Source: Hybos culiciformis (lineage: Eukaryota > Arthropoda > Insecta > Diptera > Hybotidae). Taken from it: a DNA stretch of 64,000 bases. Below are positions 49,436 through 62,963 of the stretch, one piece after another. Below the pieces are notes generated by a model. It had not been told where the DNA came from. It saw only the letters and a list, made by a program, of their open reading frames with translations, and ran no database searches. Numbering within the stretch: position 1 is the stretch's first letter; every line of letters starts with the position of its first letter. Made by a program: the position numbers and the translations under genes. The stretch lies in the NCBI GenBank assembly GCA_964007475.1, contig OZ023275.1:18269829-18333828 (forward strand). The letters are read 5' to 3'.

Positions 49436-51629
49436 AAGATGAAAACGAAATTGTGAATAATATTATATATAAATCTTTTAAAAATATCTCTTTTGATTTG
49501 AATAGAAATATTTCGAATTCATAATTATGTGCAAATTAAACTGAATTTTATAAAAATATTAATTTAGCAAATTCTTTTTTTTTTTGTTAAATATTTATAA
49601 TGAAAACAATACATAATATAAAATATTTTTCTTATATAATAAGTTTTCAGGAAGTTATTTGTTTGGACTTATTTAGGCCATTTTAATTTCTCATAATATT
49701 TAAAATAAAACTTTCTTTACGCCTAGGCGGAGTAAGCATAATTGTATTGTAAAGAATTTGGAGCGGAAATTTTTAATACAACGCAAAAAAAATTATGGTT
49801 GCCCCGATAAAATTGAATTTTTTGAGTAAAAATCACGAATAGATCATTTTATTTCAGTTGCGTTAATTATTTGTACAATAAGTCTGATTAATTAGAAGAA
49901 TGGTGTGGCAACCAATGAATGAAATTGTTGGATTTTTTTAAATTAAATTTTATAAATCATTATAATAATGAGCTCAGTTTATGATGGAAATATTGACATG
50001 TTGAATGTGTTTTAGGAACTGAATGCGTAATTATGCTCTACGCTATTTTCCCAATTTTAATTTATAAGAGAAGAAAAAGGAATAATGGTGGAAAAAGAAG
50101 TTGTGTGGGTACAACGTGGTATACTTTTTAATTTAGAAATAAAAATCTGACATTCCCTTGCTGTTGCGATAAACCATTTGTTCGCTTAAATGTATATTAT
50201 TTATAATTTTCAAATATTTGAAGCATATCAAAAATATAATTAACTTATGTTCAAAACATAGTTTAAAACAAAAAAACTAAGAAATTCCTGCTTAATTTTA
50301 ATTATATTAAAAGTTAGAGATTTATAGTCAAGTACCTACAAAAATAAAAAACTAACATATCATGACAGGTGAAATGCAAGTTAATAAATTTAGATCATAA
50401 AGGTGCGTCTTCAAAATTGGAGAAAAAAAATCTATAAAATGTATCTTTAAAGTGAAAAGTATTAATGAGATGCACGAAAACACAATTAATTAATTTTATT
50501 AAAAAATTTATGTTTTTTTTAACAAATTGATTGCTTTAAATAAAATTGTTACATCATTATAAATTAATATTTATCAAAATAAATATAAAATTAAATATAA
50601 TTATTGAACATTTTTTTAAATATATTCAATTAAGTTAGAGGAAGGAAATAATATTAAAGCATTGATCTTCTTCAACGGATTTCATAATAGTATTTAAACT
50701 CAATAGGGTGCTGTTGCCGTCACTCTGTACTATTGTGTACTGTGAAGAAAAAATTAATCTGATTACCATATTATGGTAAATAATGTAGGACACGCATTTG
50801 CCGTTTGTCGCCTTTTAAATGACAATAACCCTAAACAAGATACCTACTACTTTATATAAAATAATTAGATACATAAGATACAACGGATTGTTAAGAAAAA
50901 GAATATCAGGCAATCTAACTATTTTTGCTCCTGATGGTTACATGAATTAATTTTTGTAATCAGATTTTAGGAAATTGAAATAATAATAATAAGTTTAGAT
51001 TATACAAATACTAAGACGTTGAAGTAACTTATACTTATTTTTTAGCTTACAGAGAAATTTTAATTATTAGGTTTTCGCCTCCTTTTGAGTTTTATCAATT
51101 TTATATTGGCAATACCAAACATACTTAAATTCCAAGTCTTCAAAAATTCATATTGCTACATAATGTAGAAGAGTTAGGGAACTTAACAGTGGCATAATAT
51201 TTATTGATACTTTCAATGTTTCTTTATAATCTCACGATGCTGAAATTTAAATTTGTGTTTGGAATACTTTTTTTTATTAACCTATACAAAGGTAAGAAAT
51301 TTAAATCAAAATTATTAAATAAATTAAGAAGTAATAAAACTTTTAATATTAAATTTCGCTTTTATTGGAATAATTACAATTTTTTCTAACTTTGATTATG
51401 CAAAATCGTATAAATTTGTTTCATTCAATAAAAAATATTAACATTTATGTAGATCGTTGTGTTTAACAAAATATATTACAACATGAATTTGAATATCACT
51501 ATAATTTAATGATGTCTTATGTGCAACCTATTATAGGCTGAATAATTTAAATAAAAAAAAATCCTAACTTAATTTACAATTGTATAATAAGTAATATCGC
51601 ATCAAATATTCCTTCATTTCTGTGACATT
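49436..51629. other. intergenic between convergent G2 and G3
   Basis: No gene seen. A small frame at 51204-51389 looks like A+T noise. Confidence 0.5.
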
Positions 51630-54600
51630 TCAGACTCTTCTTCTCTTATAAAACCTTACTAATCTTTCCCGTGCGTATGCATAACCGCTGCTTGGATTTT
51701 CACCATAACGATTTCTGTTTGCTCTTTGTTCATGAATTACTTGAATTGTGTTAATATTTTTGGGTAAATGTGCAGCAACACTGGCATAAAGAGCAGAATC
51801 ATCATTTTGGTTTCCATTACCAATTATTTGTAAGACCCTTAAAGGTGCAGAATATCCACTGCTTCTCAGTTGTGAAAGCTGTGTCGCCGGTTGTCTTTGA
51901 ATGGATGGAAGAGGTCTTCGAATCGGTGTTTGTGGTTTTTGAACAAATGAAGGCGGTGCAAGTGATTGAGATGATGGTGATAACAAAGTACTTGTTACCG
52001 GCTGGATTTGAGTCAACGGAAATGGCAAGGGTTGTGCTGCCAAAGGCTGTGGTGGTAAGTACCCATTATTTTGAGGGGTATTAAGTACATTACTTTGAGA
52101 AGGAGCCACTTGAGGTTTAAGATGGGGACTTGGTCGAGCATATGCTGGGCTAGTTGATGGTTGTTCTACTGAAGTACTTTGAATTGTTGGCTGATTTAAA
52201 TGTTCGCTGATAAGTCGAATAGTCTGTATGTTAGAGCCTGAGTTAATGCTAGTGTTATCTGTAATAATTCTCAAAGTTTTGACTGATTGTTCCTGCCCAT
52301 TTTGCCCTTCTCTAATAATTTTAATAGTTTGTACATTGTTTTCATACGATGGTGCGACGGGAGGATTTTCGTAATTTACTGGAGTTTGATAGTTTTGTTG
52401 CAATGGAACGTTTTCAGGATCGGGACTTTCATTAATAGTTTTGCCTTCTTCAAACGACGGGCCTTGTGGCTTTGAATAATCATAACCATCATGGTCAACT
52501 TGTGAAATTCCATGATTGTCATTGGAGGATTGATATTCTGCAGACGACAGGGAATGAGAATGTGAAATAAGAGCTTGTGGCTGTTGGGGCTCAGAAGAGA
52601 TGAGTTGGTTTTTTGTACTTCCTCGAGGAGGCAAGTACCCCGGAGCTGAATAAAATTGAGATGTTTGTTCATTTTGTTCCGTTTTCTGACTGTTATATTG
52701 ATTGGCTCCCGCATTGTTTGCCGTGGCATAATTATATTCCTGCTTCGAAATTTCAAAATGATCAGCCACTGGAGATATATTTCTTACTGCTGGATTTTGG
52801 GGAGAGCTAATAGGTGGCAGGTAATCTGGAGCTTTATATAAAGACGCGATATTCCTTTCTTCTTGAACAACAGCATTTGAGTTCACAAACGAATTCGATG
52901 GTGGTAGATATCCTGGAGCTTCATAAGCCTGTTCAGCCTGTTGAGAAAAGTCTTGCGAATGGCCGACTGGTGGTAGGTAATCTGGAGCTCTATATTGTTG
53001 ATGTTCTTTAATATTTTGATCTGAAAATTCAAAGCCAGAATTGGGTGGAAGATAATCTGGGGCTTTGAATATTTGCTGATGATCATCAGGACCGTTTTCA
53101 GCGTTAGCAGAAACTAATGAATTGCTTATTGGTGGAAGGTAATCTGGCGCCTTGTACGTTTGTTGTTGGTTAAAAGAATTACGATAATCATTTGGTGGAA
53201 GGTATTCAGCAGCTTTATATTCAGATTGAATATTTTTATTTCCTGAACCAATGTTATGAATTTGCTGTGAATATGTGTCAGTATTCGGTCTGTATCCAAT
53301 ATTATTTGAAATAGGATGGAGTTTTAAGGGCTGGTCAACTGGTTGTAATTTCAAGGGTTGATTTACTGGTGGCAGATACCCAGGAGCATTATAAAAATTT
53401 TGTTGATTAGATGTATGTGTTTGTTGACCTGAGAGAGCTTGATTTACTGGTGGTAAATAGTCTGGAGCTCGATAATACTCATGGGAGGGTTGAAAAGGTT
53501 GATTCAAGGGAGGCAAATATCCAGCTGCTTTGTAATCCTGGTCTTGAGGTGAAGATGTTTGCGCTGCTGCCACATAATCTTTATAAGTCGGCTGAGAAGG
53601 AGTCTGTTGTAAAATCGGATGCAGCGGAGTAGATTGCGGAGGTAAATAGTCTGGTGCTTGATAATCTTTTTCCTGGTTTGAGCTTTGTGTTTTTTGTGAT
53701 TGAGCTGATTTTTGAGCAAAACGTCCGGTTGAATATCCAGAAGGAGCTTCATAAATGGTTTCTGATACAGATAATGATCCATCTGAATTTGTTTTTTCAT
53801 AAGATGATATGACACGCTCATGATCAGTAGACGATTGTGTGGAAGAATCGCTTGCTACGGATTTTGGAACCGATTGAGCAACATTATTTCCATAACCTGA
53901 TTGTCTCGACGAATCCAAATTGTTTGAGAAACCTGATAGCATAGAGCGAAATTCTCGTATTGGTTTTTGCTTTGGCGCGTATGGAGGCTGCAAATGATCT
54001 GTTGCTGGCTCTTCTATTGGAAGCTCTTTTATTGGTGGTGATACGTATAAGGAGTTTTTTAAGCCTAAAGTTGGACGAACTTCAATAGATTTTAGTATTT
54101 CAACTGATTCTATTTCAATTTTACCATATCCTTTTCCTGAGATTGCACGTTTCACTGGTAATAAACGCGTTCTCTTTTCACATACCACAAGGACAATTAA
54201 ATGGAAACATAAAAATTGAATCTAAAATAAAAAAAAATATATTTTATTATTAGAAAGTTTAAATAATTATTTAGAATGTAGTTGAATACATATTTATTAC
54301 AAACGATATTATGCAATTGGATGCAATTTATTTACAATTAAACAAGTATAATAAATTTCAGATAAAAATGGCAGAAATAAACTAAGTCCATAAAATTAAA
54401 AGTGAAATTAAATTAGAATTCATTATTGCTTCCAGAGCAAAAAATTCTACTGCGAGAATAGAGTTTAATTTAAGAATTTAAATTTGCGTATCCTTGTAAT
54501 TGAATTGGTGAGAAACAGGATAAATTTTGATAAAACTTATTAGTTTTTATAATTAAATCAGTAGTTTGAGTTTATTAATTTTATAAAAATTTATCATTAT

Positions 54601-55008
54601 AATTTCGAAATAATAAGAACCGCAATTTTTTTTATTTCACACAGTTTTAGAAGTAAAATTAAAAACTCAAGGCATATTTTTAAATTATCACTTTAAGTCA
54701 CTTTCAAAATATGTTAAAGTTATCGAAAGATAGGTCTAAAATATATTCTTTATAATATCAATCTTCAACATATCTTCATTAAATTTCTTTTTTTAACTAT
54801 TATTTGAAGAATTATAAATTATTTCACTAATCAAATATTTATTATTATAAAAATACTTCTGAACACTTTTTATTGTATTAAAAAAAAAAAATACATATTT
54901 TTTTATTTTTAACAATTTATTAGAATGCAATGTTTGTAATAAATTTTATTCCACTTAATACTTATTGCAATTATAATATAGAACGGAAGGATTATAAATA
55001 ACCTTCAT
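51630..55008 (-). CDS. secreted YLPP-repeat protein G3
   Basis: The main exon is 51630-54221. A likely first exon ATGAAG lies at 55003-55008 with donor GTTATT, weaker than in G1 and G2, giving about 865 residues. The start MK-IQFLCFHLIVLVVC is a signal peptide. After a 100-residue leader, about eleven repeats of the type Y-x-A-P/A-D/G/E-Y-L-P-P, each spaced by 20-40 Gln/Ser-rich residues, fill residues 170-540. Four scattered motifs resemble the G1 repeat (QTIKIIRE, QTIRLISE, RVLQIIGN, NTIQVIHE). The C terminus is Arg/Lys-rich. YLPP repeats with Tyr occur in insect cuticular and eggshell proteins and can be cross-linked through Tyr; function here is inference. No enzymatic domain. Confidence 0.78.
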
Positions 55009-55076
55009 CTTTTTCGACCGACTTAATCCGTCAAATTTCTCTTCAATAATGTTAATATGAACTTAATGTTACAACT

Positions 55077-55084
55077 ATTTTATA
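55077..55084 (-). promoter_or_regulatory. TATA box of G3
   Basis: TATAAAAT on the minus strand lies about 70 bases before the proposed ATGAAG first exon, the same arrangement as in G1 and G2. This supports that exon. An initiator (TTCATA) about 27 bases downstream is weak. Confidence 0.5.
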
Positions 55085-58000
55085 CTTCGTATAAAATATT
55101 TTGGACATAATTCAAATAATGTGAATAATTTTGTGTGAAAAAACTTAAAATTATAAAACATCATATTTTTTTTTTTTTTTACATTGATTTTAAAAATTTA
55201 TAATGCCAAACATTTTGCAGAAGATTATTTTTTGTGCATTTTTTTTTGTTTCTTCATCTTTCTCTCGCAGTATAATGTAGATTCATTCATTAATTTTGAT
55301 ATAATTTGAATTTCCCTCCTATATATTTAAGTGAATTAATTTATGTCTAATAAAATATAACTATAAAACAAAATTTGAATAATCATGTAACGCATTTCAA
55401 GATTAAAAAACATATTGAAGTAAAAAATTATCTTAATACAGTTTTCAGAGTTTGGCAAGACAATTTTAGTTTGTCCTATATATTCACAACTATTGAAGCG
55501 TAAAACGAAATTCCGATTTTCCTCAAGTTAAGCTAATTTTTGAAAACATCTTTTTAGTATTTATTATTTAATTATATACATTTAATATTTTAGATTATCA
55601 TATACGTATTCATTTAAGACTATTACAAGGATAAAAAAAATTATACTTAGTTCAGTTTTAGTATTATAAAACAGTAAAATAATAGAGCAACTTTGATATC
55701 TCATAGATATTTCAGACTTAAATCAAAACTTTTAAAATAGTTAAGAGTTAGACAAGATCAACATTGACGTGATAAAGATTTAAAGTAAAACTGAACTTAC
55801 TCACATATTTCAAGTTGAACTATAAAATTGCAAGCAAGTGATCTAGAAAAACGAGGAACAAATTATTAATTACTATCGAGATTACTGAAAATTTAATCGA
55901 ACTTTAATTGTATGTATATGCATACATAGTTAGTTATTAACAAACTCTATTAAAATTTTATTTTTTAACCTTTAATCTGAAATAAATGATTCCAATATTT
56001 ACATATTATTATAATTTGTTTTTAATAATATAATCGCCGCAATGCATTTTTCAGATGGCGTAATAGATTATTAACAGCGAAAGTAATAAAAAAAAGCAAA
56101 GAATAAGGTGTATAATTAAAGAAAGAAGAGCAAAAAAATATGTTATTTTATTTTGGGGTACATCGGAAAATCAAATATAATTTGTTGAAATTAAAATGTA
56201 CCAAAAACCTAAAATATATACTTAAATTCTATCTAATTAGATATTCAAGTACCAAAAGGATCTACTGTTAGCTATTTGGTAAACATATTTAAATTGGAAT
56301 AAAACTTTAATATCATTTCATTATGAGAAGTAAGTAAACTAATCTTCTACGTTTTGCGAATCAAATCTTATAACTGCTATTATTATCATTATTAATTCGA
56401 AAGTATTATGCTCTAGGTCTAGACTTCAGACCGCCTTTATGTTATTTTTATGACTATCTTATTAAAGGTTACAGTGATAATTATAATGTTTTTAAAATGT
56501 TGAAGTTGTTGTCTAAAACTTAAAATTTGGCATGAAGATACAGAGACAAAATAACAAGGTTTAATGGACATAAATAAAATTAATTTTTTAACATTCGGTA
56601 TCTTGGGATTTGATGGTTTAAAGAATTTGACAATTAAGTATTTTTCTATATATCTCACTATTTTTCATAAACTTTTTTTAAATAAGATTTTTAATATATC
56701 TTCCGGAATGTACATATTGAACTGTTTTGTCAAAGATTTATCAAAAATTAAGATTTGTTAAACTTTTTTAATGCTGTTTTTTTTTTTAATAATAAGTTGA
56801 TAAATTACTATGATATTTGTTAAAGTAAATACCTATAAAAGAGTATAAGATACATAATATTACACTTGTTGTATTATTGTTATAATTTGATTATTTGGCA
56901 TGATTTAATAAAATATATTCATTATCGTCACCATCATATACCCATTATATTGTTTATAGTTAAAATGTATAATATAAAAATTTAAATTGGGTTTATTCAA
57001 ATAAATTAATTAGTTGATTATAGAATTTTGTAATCCAAATATAATTTTGTATGAACAAATTTTAAAATTAGAGTATTTATAATATTATGTTAAATTAAAT
57101 CATGAAATTTTGATAGTGTAATATTAGAAACTATGTTATTGTAAAAAGGCTTAATAAGCACTTTGTGTTAATTTTTTTGTTTCACAATATCAGAATTAAA
57201 TGCAAAAATAAATATTTAAATTTTCTTGCAAAGGATTGCGAAAACTTATTTCAAACGGCTATAGGTAGTAGGTACCTGCATCAAAATATAAATTTGGTTG
57301 CCATTTTTTTAACCAAAATAAGTCATTTGAATGTTAACAAATTATTTGTTTTAAAACGTATGATTATTTTCAAAGTTTTTTTATTTTTGGTTTTTCAATA
57401 TGTTTGTTGATGAGGAAGTATCATATACTCTTTTCAACATAGAAGAACTTCAGAGTTATTAAATTTTTGACAATTATACGAGTAAAAGTGTATATTATAA
57501 ACTGGTTAACAATATTTTCTTATTCATTAATATTTCTTTTCAATAATTTCTGAACTCCTATATAGGGCCATTAAAATCTCTCTCTGATATTCTGAAAGTT
57601 CCATTTTGTCTATATGTTCAAGGATTCAAATTTGAAATAATCATTAATTGCATAAAAAAACATTATATTTAAACATTTTTTATTTTATTATATACCTATA
57701 AAATTTTTATAGTAATCAATGATTTTCAGAAGCAAATCTTTCAGCATCACAAACTTTAATGTCATATTATTGATAATATCATTATAATAAAACAAAAAAC
57801 AATAATATTAATAATAAATAAAAACGGAGAATATTAACAATATAATTTATATAATAAACTAATTGAGTTTAAAATAATAAAAATAAAAAATCATTAATTT
57901 ATTGATTTTTTCCCACATTCATACATAGGCATAAATTTCATATCTAAGTTAGGTTATATTAATTTTCAATCGCTTCCAATGTGTCTGATGATAATTTATT

Positions 58001-60829
58001 ATTGATTTTGGTATTATTAGTGGGTGTTTTCTATATATAATTTTATTTTGTAAAAGCCTATTGATGAAATTTTTGACGGAAATTTACTATGAATATTATT
58101 AAAAATTCAAAAACAAATAATTAATCTTTATTCAAATTTTTAATTGCTTAATTTGTTACAATATGCTCTTTTCTGTAATATTTATAAATAAATAAAATTG
58201 GTTACTATAAAAATATTTAATTAAAGACAGCGGGGTACTACATTTAACATTCAAGAGAAGTTATCTCTTGTTTTTAACAATTTATTGACTGCATATTAGG
58301 ATTTTTGGAAGATTATTAAATTATTAATTGTTATCAAGCTATCATGATACATATTTATTCACTGGAATTATTGAAAATGTTTGAATTTGAATAACATATT
58401 ATATAATTTTGTTGGGGAGAAGAGAATGATCTATATGAAATAATTTAGGTAAGCTATAGTTTTAATTAATTTATTTTAATTCAGTGAAGTTAAATGAATA
58501 AATAATTTGAAAAACAATTCATTATAAATTTTAATTTTCTTACTAACCAAATTTAGTTCTGACCAGTAATACCAACGTACTAAGCTTTTCAAACGCTTTT
58601 TACAGATACTGTTTCAACAGTGACTAGGAATTTATTTATATTTTATTCACACCACAATTAGTATCACATATAGAATGCTGATACTGAATTTTTAAATCTT
58701 GTTATTCCGTCGTCTGGGTACTGCAGACAGAATTGCGTTTATCTTGCATATTAAAAATGTTTAAAAAAAAATTGTTTGACTAAATCCATCTGAAAAATTT
58801 ATCTTAACATAATACATTTCACGTAATATCCTTTCCACTTACATTATTTCTCGTACAGAGCATATTCGTTGTCTAAAAAACACCTGTCTCTACCAGGGCT
58901 GGGAAATTATATTTCTTACGATAAATAAGACTTTGTTTAAATTTTATATATGGAACGCCTATTGCAAATGCATAATTTTTGTTCACCTAATTTAGAGTTC
59001 GAACTTTAAAAACTAAAATTTATTGAAAATAAAAAAAAAACAAAATATATTACCCAGACTTTCCTTTTATGTTTAATATCGAATTATTATAGTGCTGACA
59101 TAATAAATTGATTATAAATTTTTATTATATCATTTTTATTATACTTATTAATATTAATATAAATGTGTAGCAAAGTTATAACTGAATGAATTATAATTAT
59201 GAACAAAAAAACCTGAATGCAAAATTTAAAGTTATATTAATATTGGGGGCTTTTAATCGTGCATAGTTTTATAATTTTTGTTGCAAAAGAAATGTGATTA
59301 TGAAACAGACTACCTAAAAATCCTTTTTGATAATATCTACAAGTATTATTTTTTTTTAACGCTTAGTGAAATTAGTTTAAAAGATACAAATTTAAAATGA
59401 AAATTATTTTTGAAATAATATTTTAAATATTGTAAGCCTGCCTGCTATTAATTATCATTAATGTTATTATGACATTACTTTATTTTAAAACAGCATAAAA
59501 CAAAATATGAAAATATAAAACAACAAAAAGCTATGTTCTTATTAATAGAACAATTATCTACTTATTAACAACTTTTCTTTTTCGAAAACAAGAATAATTA
59601 TTTTTAGAGAATTTTTCTAGCTTTTCATAATAAACAAAAGTATATTAAAAGGTATTCTAATAAATTTTCCCTTCAATATGCTTCAATAATATAAACGGAC
59701 CTGATTTTCACAAGCACAATGCTGGACACTGTACAAAAAAAATTATCAAAATTAAATTTTGTCAATAAACTCTTCGCAAGAGTGACAAATTATTCTATAA
59801 ATTTTGTTAACGAGAGAAGATATTTGTTCTGTAGCCGCATGGGTAATTAGTACGACTTTCAACAAGTTTTGGCTTGACAAAACTTTGACACTTTGATAGA
59901 ATAGATATACCACATACAACCCCACATACCTACCTTATATTGCAGTCCCTATACGACAAAAAGTGAACAAGGTATAAGGTATCAGGTCGATCAAGGTATA
60001 AGATCTATATTTTATAAATATGTAATTATAATTATTGTACGGTTTTTTTGTAAATTTACATATATTAAGAAAAAATATATTGAATTGAATTAAACTGAAT
60101 ATAATCTTCCATAAAAAAAAAATTATCTATTTACAATTAAAAATAATATAATGTTAATTAACTTTTTGATATTGTTAGAATTCCTTTTAATTTTGGTTTT
60201 TTATTATTTAAAAATTAATTGAATTTCAAAATTATATTTCTGTTAAGAGAAATGAAGAAAAACAAAAGAAATTATAGTACCAATGTACCAATCATATTTT
60301 TTATGGGATACATTTTGTTAAGTGTTACCATTACATTAATTTATTTTTGATTGTCACTAATATACAGCAACTTAAAGCGGGCCACATTATAAGAAGTTTT
60401 ATTTTTATTTTGCAATTAAAAATATTGAAAATTCATTTGTTTCGACATAATAACAACATCATTCTCACTTTTTTGACAGTTTCATGAATTTTTTGTATTG
60501 ATTTTAATTTTTTAAATAGCGTATTTTATAATAACTCAAATACAAAATTGACAATGTGAGGCATAAATAAGAAAACCATGGCTAAAATATCATTTGCAGG
60601 AAAAATAAAATCAAGTCGGCGGGCGGCTGGCTATTATTCTATTATGAATTATGACATTTTGGAATTTTGCTGACATTTCGAATTTAATAAATTTCTAATT
60701 AAAATAACAAAAAAAAAAAAAAGCAATAATCATCATTATAGAAAATTAATGAATTCATGTGTAATTAATTCATAAAAAAATTTCTAATTTAAATCGAAAT
60801 TTTAATTTTTTTTTTAATTAAATTTAAAT
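55085..60829. other. 5.7-kb intergenic, no gene seen
   Basis: A+T-rich sequence. Frames here (for example 56564-56761 and 57165-57410) are rich in Phe, Ile, Lys and Asn with no domain. It should include the promoter of the plus-strand PA28 gamma gene; I see no clear TATA box. Confidence 0.5.
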
Positions 60830-61507
60830 ATGGCTGCAACACCATTTTCTGATTATAAAATTTCAATTATTAAAAAAGCTGAAAAAATAATAGAAGAATT
60901 TCCAAAAATTATTTTTGATTTAAATGATTTGTTGGCAACTGAACAATTTCGTGGTGACAAGTTAGTTTCAACTAAAATTCCAGAGCGTCTTAATTTTATT
61001 CCACCAGCCAATGGTGGCACAATCTCAGTTGGTGGTGCAGTACCAGTACTAGCATCAACAACAACAATACCATGTAATCCAGAATTAATGGAAATGAGAG
61101 CTAAGGTACGACCAATTGTACGAAAATTTTATGAAGATTTAAATTTGTTACAAATGTGGATTGGATTTATGACACCGAAAATTGAAGATGGAAATAATTT
61201 TGGTGTTGGAATTCAAAAAGTTATTTTAAGTAAAATAAAAACTAGCCAACATGAAGTCATACAAAATTTCTCAATTATTCCAAATAATGTTGTCCAGAGA
61301 GCTAAGGCTGCATCAAAAGCCGTCAAATATCCACAATGTGAGGAATATTTGAATGCTATTTATGAAATGGAACAAATTGAATTTATGAATTTATGGGTTG
61401 GTGTTTCAGAGATTCGAAATAAATATTCAGCATTATATGATTCGATTCATAAAAATATGGAAAAATTGAAAACACCAAGAACATCAAATATGTCAAGTTT
61501 ATATTAA
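60830..61507 (+). CDS. PSME3: proteasome activator complex subunit 3 (PA28 gamma/REG gamma)
   Basis: This encodes a subunit of the heptameric 11S cap that opens the 20S proteasome, normally nuclear, for ATP- and ubiquitin-independent degradation. It is a single exon of 225 residues; the human protein has 254. The N-terminal helix (SDYKISIIKKAEKI) leads to a linker. The activation loop PKIEDGNNFGVGIQ (residues 116-129) is fully conserved and includes the loop Asn. The C terminus RTSNMSSLY matches the gamma type (SSNAETLY in human), which docks into the 20S alpha ring. Odd points: there are no introns, and the linker (residues 50-82) is Gly/Pro/Thr-rich with no basic cluster resembling the nuclear localisation signal of family members. 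It could be a retrocopy that kept its frame, or a lineage that lost introns. Confidence 0.92.
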   Translation: MAATPFSDYKISIIKKAEKIIEEFPKIIFDLNDLLATEQFRGDKLVSTKIPERLNFIPPANGGTISVGGAVPVLASTTTIPCNPELMEMRAKVRPIVRKFYEDLNLLQMWIGFMTPKIEDGNNFGVGIQKVILSKIKTSQHEVIQNFSIIPNNVVQRAKAASKAVKYPQCEEYLNAIYEMEQIEFMNLWVGVSEIRNKYSALYDSIHKNMEKLKTPRTSNMSSLY

Positions 61508-61701
61508 AAAAAAAAAAAAAAAACTTTATAATGCAAAAGATAAGAAAAAAAATATATAGGTATCTATATAGGTATACATATATTTTTTTTTTTTTTGTTT
61601 TTTTGAAATAATGTTTTTTTTTTTACTTATAATTTTATAATATCATTAGCTTATTATCTCTAGTTACATTTGTAATCAATGTTTATTACTGGTAAAAAAT
61701 T

Positions 61702-61707
61702 AATAAA
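61702..61707 (+). terminator. poly(A) signal of PA28 gamma gene
   Basis: AATAAA about 195 nt after the stop codon, following A- and T-runs. Confidence 0.4.
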
Positions 61708-62963
61708 TTTTTTTTGGTATATTTGGTGGAAAAGAATAGAATTTTTGATTTTTTAAGAATTCAAAATAGTATTTGTGGCTTGAGAAGGAAATTACAACGC
61801 TATATGAATAATAGCATTTATAATTATTTGGTTAATAGTACTTTTAGCACTCGCAGATATCTATGTAATTGCTTGGAAGGCAAAAAAAAAAAAGTAATTC
61901 CCCAAATTTTTGAATTTGATTCCTATTAAATAACTTGTTATCAAATTACAAACAAATTTTTAACAAAATTTTTAAATAAAAAAAAGCAGAACTTGAGGGC
62001 GCTCCTATAAATTACAATTCGATACTTAAATTCTGTTTTACGGAAATTCAATAAATTTGCAATTGTTTTCGAAAACGGATTGGAAATTAAGAAATATTCA
62101 CATTCTTACAAAATTATTTTTATGATTGAAAGTAGCGAAAAGATTAATAATCAATAAAATTATTTAATTTCTTTTAATTCGTATTCAATCGGGATTTTTA
62201 AGATATTTGAAAGTTATTTCCAAAACTATAATACATATTCTATTGTGCATTTTTATTTTATTGTCCTACAAGATTTCTGTCAATAAATGCTCGACTTCCC
62301 AAATATTAAGTTGACTATAGAATTTTGTTCTAATAAGACAATAATTATCAAATCAGAGGGAAAATTTCTTCAAAATTTTGCGGGATTATCGAGAATAATA
62401 TTTCAGTATAATAAATTAGGGATTTTTTTAATTTTTATTAGAGAAATGTAACAACGATTCTATTAAAGAAAAATTAAAGTTAAAACTAAACAAAAGCTGT
62501 AAGGAAACTTAAAGGTACTTATTTAAAAGAAACCTGAAAGGAAGAGTTTTATGTGTGCATGAAATATTTTTCTCAATTTAAAGAACAAAATATGTAAACG
62601 AAGTTAACTCTTGAACTTCAATGTAAACAATGTGTATTATAAGCTTGAATGCAACAGGTAGGATATATGAGTTTTAAAAACTTTATTTATTTTATTGTAC
62701 TTAAATAAATGTTTCCAACATTTCTTCAGTATAAAATAAATGCAACTTAAATTACAGTCTCAACATACACAGTTTAAATTTTCAATAAAAACGCAACTGA
62801 ACATTTATAAAAAAGATCTCATAAAATGTTAACTACCTAGTTGAATTTTTTATTCTTATGATAAAAAATAGACGTTTGTACCAAAAATTATAATAACAAT
62901 TTTATTTACAAAGAAAAAATATTTACAAAAAACAAGATGAAGAAAATAATTATTATAAAGAAT
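61708..62963. other. intergenic between PA28 gamma and G4
   Basis: No gene seen. The two genes converge here. Confidence 0.5.
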
